Shown here piece by piece: positions 45,221-54,604 of a stretch of 64,000 nt of DNA. The notes under the pieces are model-generated. The model worked only from the letters and a program-made list of their open reading frames with translations, was not told the origin of the DNA and made no database searches. The translations under genes were made by a program, and so were the position numbers. Origin of the DNA: JBALVT01 sp965262875. GTDB taxonomy: Bacteria; Pseudomonadota; Gammaproteobacteria; Pseudomonadales; Halieaceae. The stretch lies in NCBI GenBank assembly GCA_965262875.1, contig OZ253569.1, positions 5,766,001-5,830,000 on the forward strand, written 5' to 3'. The stretch's first letter is position 1, and every line of letters begins with the position of its first letter.

Positions 45221-46405
45221 ATGAGCAATAAGATACCCCGCAGCAACGAAAACGATTACACCGGCGAAATCATCGCCCAGCGTCAACAGTTTCTGGAGGA
45301 AAAGACGGGGGCAAAACTGAATCACACTAAGGATTTCACCTTTGACCCGGAAAGTATGGAGGGCAACTGCGAGAACCTGTTCGGCGTAGCACAACTGCCT
45401 ATAGGTGTGGCCGGGCCGCTGGTGGTCAATGGCGAGCATGCGCAGGGGGAATTCTATGTACCCATGGCTACCATTGAGGGAACACTAATTGCCAGTTACA
45501 ACCGCGGCATGCGCGCTATTCGCGAAAGTGGCGGCGTAATGTGCACCGTAGTCAGCGAAGCCATGCAGCGGGCGCCTGTGTTTATGTTCCGCGATGCCAG
45601 GGAAGCGAGAGATTTCGGACTTTGGCTGAAAGAGAACTTCGAAGCCGTTAAAGCTCAGGCGGAATCTACAACGTCTGTGGGCAAGCTGCTGGAAATTGAG
45701 CAATACCCCGTACACGGCATGGTCTACACCCGCTTCGACTACAGCACGGGCGATGCCGCAGGACAGAACATGACAGGCAAGGCCACCTATGTGGCGTGTG
45801 AGTGGATACGTTCACAATACCCGGCTCTGCGTAGCTATGGTTTGTCAGGCGGCATGGACTCCGAGAAAAAAACCTCTTTCGTAAACTCCTTAAAAGGCCG
45901 GGGGCGCAAAGTCACCGCCGAGATAACACTGCCAAGAAAGGTATTGAAGGATGTACTTCGGACTACTCCCGAACAACTTCACTCCGGTATGGGCATCACC
46001 ACCCTCGCCGCGTTCTTAACCGGCGCGTCCAACAACGCCGCCCATCCGGCCAATGGCCTTGCCGCCCTTTACATGGCGACCGGCCAGGACATGGCCAACA
46101 TCGGCGAAGCGAATCAGTGCAGCGTGTACACCTATATCACCAAAACCGGCGATCTAAAGTACTCGATCACGATGCCGGCGTTGATTATGGCAAGCTACGG
46201 CGGTGGAACAAGCCTCGCTACCCAGAAAGAGTGTCTCGAGTTAATGGATTGTTATGGCAAGGGAAAAGCTTACAAACTGCTGGAAATTGCGGCGGCTGTT
46301 GTGATGGCGGGTGAACTTTCGCTGACCTCTGCGGCTCGCACTGATAAGGAAACGGGCGACAATGAGTGGGTAACGGCCCACGAGAAGTTGGGGCGAAACC
46401 GTTAG
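45221..46405 (+). CDS. Hydroxymethylglutaryl-CoA reductase
   Basis: The enzyme reduces HMG-CoA to mevalonate, or the reverse. The 394-residue protein shows ENLFGVAQLPIGVAGPL near residue 50, catalytic Glu in TIEGTLIASYNRG, the Lys region SEKKTSFVNS, HPANGLAALYMATGQD and the C-terminal His in VTAHEKLGRNR. No other mevalonate-pathway gene is in the window, so its physiological direction is unclear. AAAGGA precedes the ATG, and a TetR gene is divergent. It converges with katA; a short CCCGC/GCGGG hairpin lies between them near 46432-46446. Confidence 0.88.
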   Translation: MSNKIPRSNENDYTGEIIAQRQQFLEEKTGAKLNHTKDFTFDPESMEGNCENLFGVAQLPIGVAGPLVVNGEHAQGEFYVPMATIEGTLIASYNRGMRAIRESGGVMCTVVSEAMQRAPVFMFRDAREARDFGLWLKENFEAVKAQAESTTSVGKLLEIEQYPVHGMVYTRFDYSTGDAAGQNMTGKATYVACEWIRSQYPALRSYGLSGGMDSEKKTSFVNSLKGRGRKVTAEITLPRKVLKDVLRTTPEQLHSGMGITTLAAFLTGASNNAAHPANGLAALYMATGQDMANIGEANQCSVYTYITKTGDLKYSITMPALIMASYGGGTSLATQKECLELMDCYGKGKAYKLLEIAAAVVMAGELSLTSAARTDKETGDNEWVTAHEKLGRNR

Positions 46406-46460
46406 GTCGTACTTCGCTCAAAGGGGCCAATCCCGCGCGAGCGGGAATGGCGTCTATATC

Positions 46461-47888
46461 CTAACTTTTTGACGCGATTTTGCGAGCTACACGAGCGGCA
46501 TAACCGTTGTCTGCCTTGACCAGGTACTCGAGAATCCTGTCCTGGACACTTTTATCAGCCTGGACAAGCCCGCCAGCAATCGTCTCAGCCAGCCGATCGC
46601 GATGTTCGTCTGTCATGAGCCGGTACAGATCTCCCGCCTGGGTATAGTAGTCCTCCTCATCCTGGCTGTGCGGCCCCACCCAGGCATCTTCCAACCGCAA
46701 CGGTGGGGGCACTAACGAGGCCTCTGGCCGTGGCAGATCTTCCTGGTCATTGGGATAGAAGTTTTGGCTTCCATCCTGAGGGGACGCCATCGCACCATCT
46801 CGCTGGTAGGTATGGAAGGGACACTTCGGCGCATTCACCGCAAGCGCATTATGATTCACTCCAATCCTGTAGCGGTGCGCGTCCTGGTAAGCCAGCAAAC
46901 GTGCCTGGAGCATCTTGTCCGGTGACGGCCCGATACCGGGTACGAAGTTACTTGGAGAAAAGGCCGCCTGCTCTGTTTCCGCAAAGTAGTTTTCCACATT
47001 GCGGTTCAGTTCAAGCTTACCCACGGTTTGCATCGGCACGAGATCATGTGGCCAAACTTTAGTGACGTCAAAGGGATTCACCGGAAACCACTTCGCCTGA
47101 TCCTCAGTCATAATCTGTACTTTCACCGTCCAACTTGGGAAATTGCCCTCGTCGATCGACTGTACAAGGTCTTGCTGAGCACCGTGAGATGGCAGACTTG
47201 CAGCTTCGTCATTCATGACACACTCAACACCCTGGTCTGTTTTGAAGTGCCACTTCATCCAATAGCGGGCCCCATTGGCCTTGTGGAAGGAGAAGGTATG
47301 TGACCCATAACCGTTCATATGGCGCCAGGAACGCGGAATACCCCGGTCAGACATCAAAATAGTCATCTGGTGCAACGACTGGGGATGGTTCGCCCAGTAC
47401 TCCCACACACGGGCAGCATCCGGCAAATTAGTGCGGGGATTCTTCTTCTGCGAGTGGACAAAGTCCGGGAACTTCATCGGGTCGTTCAAAAAGAACACCG
47501 GCGTGTTATTGCCCACGATGTCGTAGTTGCCTTCCTCGGTATAGAACTTCAGTGCAAAGCCCCGAGGGTCACGCGCATAGTCACTGGAGTCCTGGCCACC
47601 ACCGACGGTGGAGAACCGGAGGAACACCTCGGTCTGATCGCCTACGGTTTGTAAAAATGAGGCACGAGTGTAGTTAGACAGTGATTCGGAGAGCGTGAAG
47701 GTTCCGTACGCCCCCGCACCCCGGGCATGAACAACCCGCTCCGGGATTCGTTCGCGATTGAAATGCGCCAATTTTTCGAACAGCTGGTAGTTGTCAAATG
47801 TTAACGGGCCACGTGGCCCCGCGCTGATACTGTTGTTGTCGTCGCCGACCGGAGCACCAGCCGACGTAGTCAATTGCTTCTTGCTCAT
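46461..47888 (-). CDS. katA: Monofunctional catalase
   Basis: This haem catalase decomposes hydrogen peroxide. The ATG at 47888 (MSKKQLTTSAGAPV) has CAGGAGAGA upstream; the frame is open 32 codons further. The product is about 475 residues, a clade 3 small-subunit size. Catalytic His54 lies in RVVHARGAGA, Asn in the VGNNTPVFF region and the haem Tyr in RLLAYQDAHRYRIG. It is divergent from oxyR with about 180 bp between starts, the classic peroxide-response arrangement. Confidence 0.93.
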   Translation of the reverse strand: MSKKQLTTSAGAPVGDDNNSISAGPRGPLTFDNYQLFEKLAHFNRERIPERVVHARGAGAYGTFTLSESLSNYTRASFLQTVGDQTEVFLRFSTVGGGQDSSDYARDPRGFALKFYTEEGNYDIVGNNTPVFFLNDPMKFPDFVHSQKKNPRTNLPDAARVWEYWANHPQSLHQMTILMSDRGIPRSWRHMNGYGSHTFSFHKANGARYWMKWHFKTDQGVECVMNDEAASLPSHGAQQDLVQSIDEGNFPSWTVKVQIMTEDQAKWFPVNPFDVTKVWPHDLVPMQTVGKLELNRNVENYFAETEQAAFSPSNFVPGIGPSPDKMLQARLLAYQDAHRYRIGVNHNALAVNAPKCPFHTYQRDGAMASPQDGSQNFYPNDQEDLPRPEASLVPPPLRLEDAWVGPHSQDEEDYYTQAGDLYRLMTDEHRDRLAETIAGGLVQADKSVQDRILEYLVKADNGYAARVARKIASKS

Positions 47889-48018
47889 GATTTCTCTCCT
47901 GAAATGAATGAGGGGTAGGGCTGAATCTGCGCTGCGGTAGCGCTGTGTTCTCTCCCGGCTCAGACACAGAGTAGGTGTAATCAATTTATAGGTATAATCG
48001 TTTATATTGATTTTCTTA

Positions 48019-48033
48019 ATAGCTTTTGACTAT
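48019..48033. promoter_or_regulatory. OxyR-type half-site between katA and oxyR
   Basis: ATAG-N7-CTAT (ATAGCTTTTGACTAT) fits half of the OxyR consensus ATAG-N7-CTAT-N7-ATAG-N7-CTAT. The second half upstream is degenerate (ATAG at about 47982 is out of phase). It lies about 35 bp upstream of the oxyR start and about 130 bp from katA. Confidence 0.55.
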
Positions 48034-48067
48034 CATAAGACAAATCTTCGTTTTTGCAGGAATCACC

Positions 48068-48985
48068 ATGAACCTTAGAGATCTTAAGTATCTGATTGCG
48101 GTTGCAGATACCCGACATTTTGGCCGGGCGGCGGAGCGCAGTTTTGTCAGTCAACCTACGCTGAGCGGACAAATTAAAAAACTGGAGGAGGAATTGGGCG
48201 TCACACTCTTTGAGCGCAGCAAACATTCAGTGGAAATCACACCAGTCGGCGAATCCATTGTGGCCAAGGCCAAACAGGTTCTGGAGCAGTCGGAGGCATT
48301 GTTGCACATAGCACAATCCTATCGGGATCCTTTGGTCGGGCCGCTTCGTATGGGGGCTATTACAACTCTAAGCCCCTATCTTATGCCGCTGATACTAAAA
48401 CCGCTGAAAAAGCGCTATCCACAAATGAAACTGGTCCTTAGTGAGGAATTCACCGAGACGCTACTGGAACGACTGGGCAATCATGAGATTGATGCGGTCT
48501 TGATAGCAACACCGGTTGAAAATCCTGAGTTTACCAGTGTGCCTCTATTTGATGAGCCCTTCTGGTTGGTGTACCCACGAAACCATGCGCTTGCGAAAAA
48601 GGAAAAAATTAGGCGAGCGGATTTGGATGGTGCAGATATGCTTTTGTTATCTGAAGGTCATTGCCTTGCGGATCAAGCGATGGAAGTCTGTCAAATGCAA
48701 GCCCGCGAGTTACAAAGTGACATGGCTGATCTGCGGGCGGCTAGCCTGGAAACACTGTTGCAAATGGTTATTGTTGGTTTCGGTTGCACGCTGCTTCCCG
48801 CCCTGGCATTGAAGACAGCATCGGCTAAAGACCGAGGTCTTGTTGTGAGGCAACTGCAACTACCCGACACATTTCGGCAGGTTTCGCTGGTGTATCGCCG
48901 CACATTTCCCCGGCGTGAAGCCCTGATGGCATTTGCGGAAGTAGTGCTCGCGAACCTGCCCAGTAGCGTACAAGCTTTGCAGTAA
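48068..48985 (+). CDS. oxyR: Hydrogen-peroxide sensor OxyR (LysR family)
   Basis: This 305-residue LysR-type regulator starts at ATG 48068 (MNLRDLKYLIAVADTRHFGR); the frame is open upstream. The N-terminal winged helix includes AAERSFVSQPTLSGQIKKLE. The redox cysteines fall at C199 and C208 (SEGHCLADQAMEVC), the same numbers as in E. coli OxyR. It should form the peroxide-sensing disulfide and switch on katA. Confidence 0.93.
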   Translation: MNLRDLKYLIAVADTRHFGRAAERSFVSQPTLSGQIKKLEEELGVTLFERSKHSVEITPVGESIVAKAKQVLEQSEALLHIAQSYRDPLVGPLRMGAITTLSPYLMPLILKPLKKRYPQMKLVLSEEFTETLLERLGNHEIDAVLIATPVENPEFTSVPLFDEPFWLVYPRNHALAKKEKIRRADLDGADMLLLSEGHCLADQAMEVCQMQARELQSDMADLRAASLETLLQMVIVGFGCTLLPALALKTASAKDRGLVVRQLQLPDTFRQVSLVYRRTFPRREALMAFAEVVLANLPSSVQALQ

Positions 48986-49079
48986 AAAATTTCACCACCT
49001 ATAGAAGCTGTCCAGTTCTGGAAATAGTATGCCTTACTCCACTCACGACTTTCCATACCTCTTTGCGTAAGATGCTCCC

Positions 49080-49712
49080 ATGAGAATTTTAATCATCCCC
49101 GCAATGTTTATGCTGTTGGGTGCCCTGTTCGTGGCCCTGGCCGGAGACAGCCTCAATTTCCCCGATAGCATCGAGGAATCCCACACCTGGCTGCAAAGTT
49201 TCGACAACATTGTCTGGCTTGTCGGCAGTGGGTTGATTATTGGCGATGGCATTCTCCCTCTACCGACGGACGCCACGATCTTTACACTGGGCTTTATTTA
49301 CGGCGGCTTTTTGGGCGGTTTGATAGGGGGAACGGCGGGTACTGTAGCGGGTTTAATTGGCTATGGTGCCGCTCGCCTGCTGGGCGAGAAAGGCGCTGAG
49401 TTCCTGGTTGGAAAAAGTGACTTGCAACGCGCGCGCAGCTTTTACGCCCGCTGGGGCCTATTCGCCGTGGCATTGGGCCGCGCTATTGGTGGCCCCGCAG
49501 AATACCTGGTGGTGATAGCCGGTCTGACCGACATGCCATTTCATAAAGTTTTGTTGGATATTTTAGTAGGCGCCTACTCTGCAGGATTTTGTATGTCTTA
49601 CCTAGGTGCTTACGCACTCATGAATCCAAGCTTGGCCATCGCTGTTGCGATAGCGCTGGTGTTGGCGCTTATTGCCGTATTCAGTTTTATTCAAAGAGAT
49701 TCGGGAGCCTGA
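49080..49712 (+). CDS. VTT-domain (DedA-like) membrane protein
   Basis: This 210-residue integral membrane protein has the DedA/VTT features SGLIIGDGILPLPTDATIF and FLGGLIGGTAGTVAGLIGYG, then ARWGLFAVALGRAIGGPAEY with the conserved R-x-x-G-x-x-x. DedA-type proteins take part in lipid carrier handling and envelope integrity. It is followed at 1 bp by another small membrane protein gene, so the two form an operon. Confidence 0.82.
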   Translation: MRILIIPAMFMLLGALFVALAGDSLNFPDSIEESHTWLQSFDNIVWLVGSGLIIGDGILPLPTDATIFTLGFIYGGFLGGLIGGTAGTVAGLIGYGAARLLGEKGAEFLVGKSDLQRARSFYARWGLFAVALGRAIGGPAEYLVVIAGLTDMPFHKVLLDILVGAYSAGFCMSYLGAYALMNPSLAIAVAIALVLALIAVFSFIQRDSGA

Positions 49713-49713
49713 C

Positions 49714-50112
49714 ATGGCCAGTAAAATTCTATTGACGCTGGGTACTTTAATGTACTGCGTCGCACCGCTGTTCGCAGATTTGAACTCCACTCATGTTCAC
49801 CATCCGGAATGGACTCCCCATGCGCGCTTTCATATGGTTTGGCTGTTGTCCGTTTGCGCCTCCATTGGTGTTCTGGCGCTTTACCAGATTTGGGTAAAGG
49901 GCAACGAGTTGCTGGCGGCGATACTGGGCTTGATTATGCTCGGGAGTTTTTGGGTTGCCGCCTTGACCAAGGAAAGCTACGGGGGCGCCTACGCGGATGT
50001 GGGCGGTATTGAAACACCGATTTTTGGGATGGATGCAAATGCTTTTGGTTTTGGGATCGCCATTATATTTATAGTAGTGGGTCTGGCTCTGAGTCGAACA
50101 GGCGACAACTAA
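49714..50112 (+). CDS. Small membrane protein of unknown function
   Basis: A 132-residue protein from ATG 49714, one base after the DedA-like stop. Four hydrophobic segments are visible (ILLTLGTLMYCVAPLFAD; MVWLLSVCASIGVLALYQIW; LLAAILGLIMLGSFWVAAL; AFGFGIAIIFIVVGLALS), with a His-rich THVHHPEWTPHARFH between the first two. No catalytic signature is recognised. Confidence 0.75.
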   Translation: MASKILLTLGTLMYCVAPLFADLNSTHVHHPEWTPHARFHMVWLLSVCASIGVLALYQIWVKGNELLAAILGLIMLGSFWVAALTKESYGGAYADVGGIETPIFGMDANAFGFGIAIIFIVVGLALSRTGDN

Positions 50113-50145
50113 AACTTGAGAAAGCCCGCCAAGTAACCTGCTCCC

Positions 50146-50391
50146 TCAACCGCCTTGAATCCGCGGCATCAGGAAGACATCAGAATCAGGGGGGATAACC
50201 GTATCCCAGTTGTCCCGATAAATTTCGCCCTCGATCGCGACGGCTATCCCTTCATCAAGGCGGGCTTGCATGCGGGGATAATGCGCCACCAGAGACATTA
50301 AAAGTTCACGTATGGTAGACGCTTCAAGCTCCAGCTGATTTTCCCCATCGAGCGCAGTGCGAAACGATGAAGTGAAGGTGACCTTAACCAT
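50146..50391 (-). CDS. MoaD/ThiS-like small sulfur-carrier protein
   Basis: This 81-residue beta-grasp protein ends in the GG terminus (MPRIQGG) used for thiocarboxylate formation, with MVKVTFTSSFRTALDGE at the start. It is the last gene of the molybdenum hydroxylase operon, 29 bp after the large subunit. A dedicated carrier here could supply sulfur for the molybdenum cofactor of the upstream enzyme; that link is inference. Confidence 0.78.
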   Translation of the reverse strand: MVKVTFTSSFRTALDGENQLELEASTIRELLMSLVAHYPRMQARLDEGIAVAIEGEIYRDNWDTVIPPDSDVFLMPRIQGG

Positions 50392-50420
50392 CCGCACCTT
50401 CCCCGCTCGCAGCTACAGCG

Positions 50421-52685
50421 TTACGAGGCATCCAACTGTTCGAGAGCCTTAAGAATCCTTGGAGGCGACATCGGTACATGATCCATGCGCACGCCCACCG
50501 CATTCGACAGGGCGTTGCCTATGGCAGCCAATGGAGGAACGATTGACGTTTCACCCACCCCGCGTACACCATAAGGGTGCTTGGGATTGGGAATCTCGAG
50601 TATTTGGGTGTCGATAAACGGTAAGTCGGAACACACGGGAATTCGGTAGTCGAGAAAGCCGGGGTTTTGCAAACGGCCATCTTCCCCATAGATATATTCT
50701 TCGTTGAGTGCCCAACCAATGCCCTGCGCGGCACCTCCCTGAAACTGTCCTTCCACGTAAGTAGGGTGAATCGCCTTGCCGGCATCCTGAATAACAGTGT
50801 AGCGAATCACGCGCGTTGCACCGGTTTCCGGATCTACCTCTACATCGCATATGTGGCTGGCAAATGACACGCCCGCATTGTCCGGGACCGACTCATTGTG
50901 ACCGGCTATCGGGCCCCCTGTGTTAGGTGACTTAGCGGCGATATCAGCCAGCGAGAGTGCTTTGAGCTTAGCGTGCTTCTTACCCGTTGCTTTGGCGTGT
51001 CCCAACTCCCAGACAACATTCTCAACGGGAATGTCCCACATGGTCGCCGCACGAGCACGCAAGACATCAACCGCTTGACGCGCTGCAAAAATAGTCGCCA
51101 TCCCCGAGGAAAAAGTACCGCGGCTGCCCTCGGTCATATCGTTGTGCCCCAGAGAACCTGTATCGCCAATATTGGCTCTTACCTGTTCATAGGGAATGCC
51201 CAGTTCCTCGGCGGCAATAAGTGATAGCGAGGCCCTTGAGCCACCGACATCGATAGTTCCGACGGTTAACGTCACTGAGCCATCCGTTGCGATGTTGATA
51301 TCGGTACAGGTTTGCCCACCAAAATTGAACCAGAACCCGCAGGCCATACCCCGGCCCTGATTTTTCTTTAGCTTGGCACGCATGTGCGGGTGTTTCTTCA
51401 CGGCTTCAAGCGTTGGACCAATTCCAATAGGGCCATATACGGGTCCATAGGAAGCTCGTGTTCCCTCTTTGGCCGCATTTTTGATACGAAGATCCAGCGG
51501 GTTCATACGCAGTTCCTTCGCCACCAAATCAATCGTACTTTCCACGGCAAAAGCGACCATGGGTGCGGAAGGCGCACGATAGGCTGCCACTTTCGGTCGG
51601 TTTACCACCACGTCGTAGCCCTGGGTTTTCACATTAGCCAGGTTGTAGCAGGCGAAGGACGTCATCGCACCGAACATAGCCCATTGGCCTGGAAATGCTC
51701 CACCTTGATACCTCAGTGCCGCGAACGCCGCAGTAATAGTGCCATCTTTCTTTGCGCCGATTTTTACATCTATCGACGTGGAAGACGTTGGGCCACTCGC
51801 ACGGAACACCTCCTCCCGTGTCATCACTACTTTTACCGGTCGATTGGCCTTGCGCGATAACGCCAGGGCTATTGGCTCCATCCATACATGGGTTTTGCCG
51901 CCAAATCCCCCGCCAATTTCCGACGCGGTAACCTTCAGCTTAGACACATCCATACCGAGCAGACTGGCGCAGACACTGCGATAGCTGAAATGACCCTGGG
52001 TGGTTACCCACAGCTCTCCCGTGCCATCTGGATTGACACTGGCAACACAAGCATGCGGCTCAATATAGCCCTGGTGGGTCTGCTCAGTTTTGTAGCTTTT
52101 TTCGACGATCACATCGGCCTTGGCAAACCCCGCCTCGATGTCTCCGTGGTCAAATTCAGTCACGCAGAACAAATTCGACGGCTTGCTGGGTTTTGGCTGA
52201 ACGCCTGTTGTATACATGTAATCGTGAATAACGGGCGCGTCGGGCTTCATGGCCTCATCCACGTCTGTGACGTGGGGAAGTAGTTCATAGGTTACTTTAA
52301 TCATCTGCAACGCTTTCTTAGCGGTCTTTTCATCAACCGCTGCCACTGCCGCTATCGCATGCCCATCGTAAAGCGCACGACCTCTTGCCATGCAGTTTTC
52401 CAGTATGTTTCGCGCTTCGCTATCGCCGTTGGTCAAATCCGGCAAGTCATCGCAGGTAATAATCGCTTTCACACCACTGAGCTTTTCAGCCCTGGTGGTA
52501 GAAATTTTCTTAATCCGCGCGTGCGCGTGGGGGGAACGCAAGAACAGCCCCACCAATTGCCCCGGGGCATTGTGGTCTGCGCCATATTTGGCTCGGCCGG
52601 TAACCTTGTCAATGCCATCCGGGCGCTTTACGCGTGAACCGATGATCTTGAATTTCTGCTTGGTATAACTCGGGTCGTTTGCCAT
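50421..52685 (-). CDS. Xanthine dehydrogenase-family molybdopterin subunit
   Basis: This 754-residue large subunit binds molybdopterin cytosine/guanine dinucleotide. Motifs in order are RVKRPDGIDKVTGRAKYG, IGGGFGGKTHVW (about residue 260), AYRAPSAP (active-site loop) and the catalytic Glu at about 712 in RGVGETSIVPP. The loop is not the CODH AYRCSFR type, so it is not a CO dehydrogenase; aldehyde, N-heterocycle or acyl-CoA substrates are possible. It forms an operon with the FAD and 2Fe-2S subunits upstream and the MoaD-like gene downstream. Confidence 0.88.
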   Translation of the reverse strand: MANDPSYTKQKFKIIGSRVKRPDGIDKVTGRAKYGADHNAPGQLVGLFLRSPHAHARIKKISTTRAEKLSGVKAIITCDDLPDLTNGDSEARNILENCMARGRALYDGHAIAAVAAVDEKTAKKALQMIKVTYELLPHVTDVDEAMKPDAPVIHDYMYTTGVQPKPSKPSNLFCVTEFDHGDIEAGFAKADVIVEKSYKTEQTHQGYIEPHACVASVNPDGTGELWVTTQGHFSYRSVCASLLGMDVSKLKVTASEIGGGFGGKTHVWMEPIALALSRKANRPVKVVMTREEVFRASGPTSSTSIDVKIGAKKDGTITAAFAALRYQGGAFPGQWAMFGAMTSFACYNLANVKTQGYDVVVNRPKVAAYRAPSAPMVAFAVESTIDLVAKELRMNPLDLRIKNAAKEGTRASYGPVYGPIGIGPTLEAVKKHPHMRAKLKKNQGRGMACGFWFNFGGQTCTDINIATDGSVTLTVGTIDVGGSRASLSLIAAEELGIPYEQVRANIGDTGSLGHNDMTEGSRGTFSSGMATIFAARQAVDVLRARAATMWDIPVENVVWELGHAKATGKKHAKLKALSLADIAAKSPNTGGPIAGHNESVPDNAGVSFASHICDVEVDPETGATRVIRYTVIQDAGKAIHPTYVEGQFQGGAAQGIGWALNEEYIYGEDGRLQNPGFLDYRIPVCSDLPFIDTQILEIPNPKHPYGVRGVGETSIVPPLAAIGNALSNAVGVRMDHVPMSPPRILKALEQLDAS

Positions 52686-52752
52686 GTCAGCTTCCTATCG
52701 ATATTCGTTGCATCATCTGCCGGGCGGCGCCAGGCGGATATTCAAGCTAGTT

Positions 52753-53262
52753 TTATTTGGCCTTCTTCTTGCGGCTATTCTTTTTCTCTAATTGCCGGAG
52801 CTCTTTTGCGCTAGCTTGTACGGCACGGACGATTTTGTCGTAGCCGGTACAGCGGCAAAGGTTGCCTGCCAGTGCATATCGAATTTCGGATTCGCTTGGG
52901 TCGGAGTTGCGCTCCAGAAGTACCTTTGCGGCAATAAGAAACCCGGGCGTGCAGATTCCACATTGCAGAGCCCCAAGCTCAATAAAATTTTCTTGCAGGG
53001 GATGCAGTTGGCCATTTTCTGCCATACCTTCAATGGTGGTGATTTTTCGACCGTTTGCTTCCACCCCTAACACCAGGCAGGAACAAACGAGGCGGCCATC
53101 GAGAGTGACACTGCAGGCACCGCAGTCGCCAGTGCTACAACCTTCCTTTGCTCCTGATAGACCCAGCCGGTTACGCAGCGCAGACAGTAAACTTTCATCT
53201 GCCGGACAGGCAAACTCCACGGCATCGCCGTTGATTGTGGTTGATACCAAATGAGCGGCCAT
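52753..53262 (-). CDS. Molybdenum hydroxylase 2Fe-2S subunit
   Basis: This 169-residue electron-transfer subunit has a plant-type cluster GCSTGDCGACSVTLDGRLVC (about residues 41-60) and a second cluster CGICTPGF with NLCRCTGYDKIV. The C-terminus is Lys-rich (NSRKKKAK). Its start overlaps the stop of the FAD subunit gene, and 67 bp separate it from the large subunit. Confidence 0.92.
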   Translation of the reverse strand: MAAHLVSTTINGDAVEFACPADESLLSALRNRLGLSGAKEGCSTGDCGACSVTLDGRLVCSCLVLGVEANGRKITTIEGMAENGQLHPLQENFIELGALQCGICTPGFLIAAKVLLERNSDPSESEIRYALAGNLCRCTGYDKIVRAVQASAKELRQLEKKNSRKKKAK

Positions 53263-54119
53263 CAGGCACCTCCAGCGCGTTGAAATGCAATTTTAGCGGC
53301 GCGCTTACCCAGTACACCGGCCACCTTGGTTCGATACTCAACGGTACCGCGTTTGTCATCAATCGGATTACAAGCCGCTGAACATGCAGCGGCCAGTTTA
53401 TCCAAAGCCTCGTCATCCAAGCGGCTGCCGATGATGGCTCGCGCAGCTGCCGGCACCACCACAGCAGTGGGGGCAACAGCACCGAGAACCACCTTGGCGG
53501 TCTTAACCCTACCTCGCTCCAGCGTCAGATACACCCCGGCGCTGACCACTGCAATATCCATTTCTGTGCGCGGGATGAAACGCAAATAAGCATCACCTGA
53601 TCTGGCGGGGCGTGCGGGCAAAACAATGGCTTCGATTACCTCCCCCTTGTTTAGAGAGGTCTGCCCTGGTCCAGTCACAATTTTCTCTACAACTACAGTG
53701 CGACGCCCGGAACCGCTTACCACCACCGCTTTTGCACCAACGGCTATCAGAGCCGGCACGGCATCGGCCGCCGGGGATGCATTACAAAGATTACCGACCA
53801 TAGTGCAACGGCTCTGTACCTGGTCTGAACCAATCAAATTAGTGGCTTCCACTACCCCGGGCCAGGCCTTAGCGATGGCTTTGTGCTCGCCGAGTTGGGC
53901 ACCTGATACAGCAGCACCTATACGAGTGCCCTTTGCTGAGTGCGTAATCGATCCCATGGCGGGAATGTGTTTAATATCCACCAGTAGCGCCGGTTCGATG
54001 TGGCCGAGTTTCATGCGGACAAGGAGGTCTGTGCCTCCGGCGAGAACAAAAGCAGCGCCTGCCTCGTTCTCCAGCAAAGCTGCAGCTTCTCGAGTGGTCG
54101 TGGGGGTTTCGTATTTCAT
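53262..54119 (-). CDS. Molybdenum hydroxylase FAD-binding subunit
   Basis: This 285-residue CoxM/xanthine dehydrogenase-type flavoprotein has VLAGGTDLLVRMK (about residues 26-38) and TMVGNLCNASPAADAVPALI (FAD pyrophosphate binding). It is the first gene of the operon. The 140 bp upstream, to the broken secreted-protein fragment, hold its promoter. Confidence 0.92.
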   Translation of the reverse strand: MKYETPTTTREAAALLENEAGAAFVLAGGTDLLVRMKLGHIEPALLVDIKHIPAMGSITHSAKGTRIGAAVSGAQLGEHKAIAKAWPGVVEATNLIGSDQVQSRCTMVGNLCNASPAADAVPALIAVGAKAVVVSGSGRRTVVVEKIVTGPGQTSLNKGEVIEAIVLPARPARSGDAYLRFIPRTEMDIAVVSAGVYLTLERGRVKTAKVVLGAVAPTAVVVPAAARAIIGSRLDDEALDKLAAACSAACNPIDDKRGTVEYRTKVAGVLGKRAAKIAFQRAGGA

Positions 54120-54262
54120 TTTGTTGTCACACTCCGTGAGTGGATTGCGTCGAAAAAGGCAGTATGGCTGCGCGCGACGAATTGATCAATCGCACAGTGC
54201 AAAAAAAGGCTTCAAAGCTCCTCACTTCGCACGCATGTGTTACTCGCTGGCGGATAAGATGA

Positions 54263-54558
54263 CTACTGGCTCTCAGACTTCGTAAAAAGAATCTCGGGGA
54301 GGTCTGTCCAGTCCTTGTCTTTTCTTCTCAGTGAGCCAGCAAAACCTCGCAAACTATTACCCTCCAGTGATAGCAGCATGTGTACACGCGCAGCATCAAC
54401 CCTACGGTGCATTTTGCTATCAACGGACAAAGCATTCCCATTCACAGTAATAACAACCGGCTGGTCAACTTTATGAAGTGGTATGCGACGGGCTGTTGCA
54501 AATCGATGGCGCCCTTTTACCCGGATCCTCAGATAGAAATCCCTAAACCGTAGAAAGC
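54263..54558 (-). pseudogene. 3' fragment of a gene cut by IS1380
   Basis: The open frame starts at the IS edge as FLRFRDFYLRIRVKGRHRF, continues VDQPVVITVNGNALS and ends LPEILFTKSESQ with a stop. Only 60 codons follow the first in-frame ATG. It is on the same strand as, and across the IS from, the secreted-protein fragment at 56127-56858, so both may be halves of one gene. No target duplication was found to prove it. Confidence 0.5.
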
Positions 54559-54604
54559 CCTGGCTGTATAATGGTTAGCAACAAAACAGACCATCACCCA
54601 CTGG

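Noticed and set aside
46432..46446. CCCGC/GCGGG hairpin between the HMG-CoA reductase and katA genes as an intrinsic terminator.
   Set aside because: The stem is short and no T-run follows on either strand; mentioned only as a possible weak bidirectional element.
50421..54119. Carbon monoxide dehydrogenase operon (coxMSL).
   Set aside because: Subunit order fits broadly, but the large subunit has AYRAPSAP instead of the CODH motifs.
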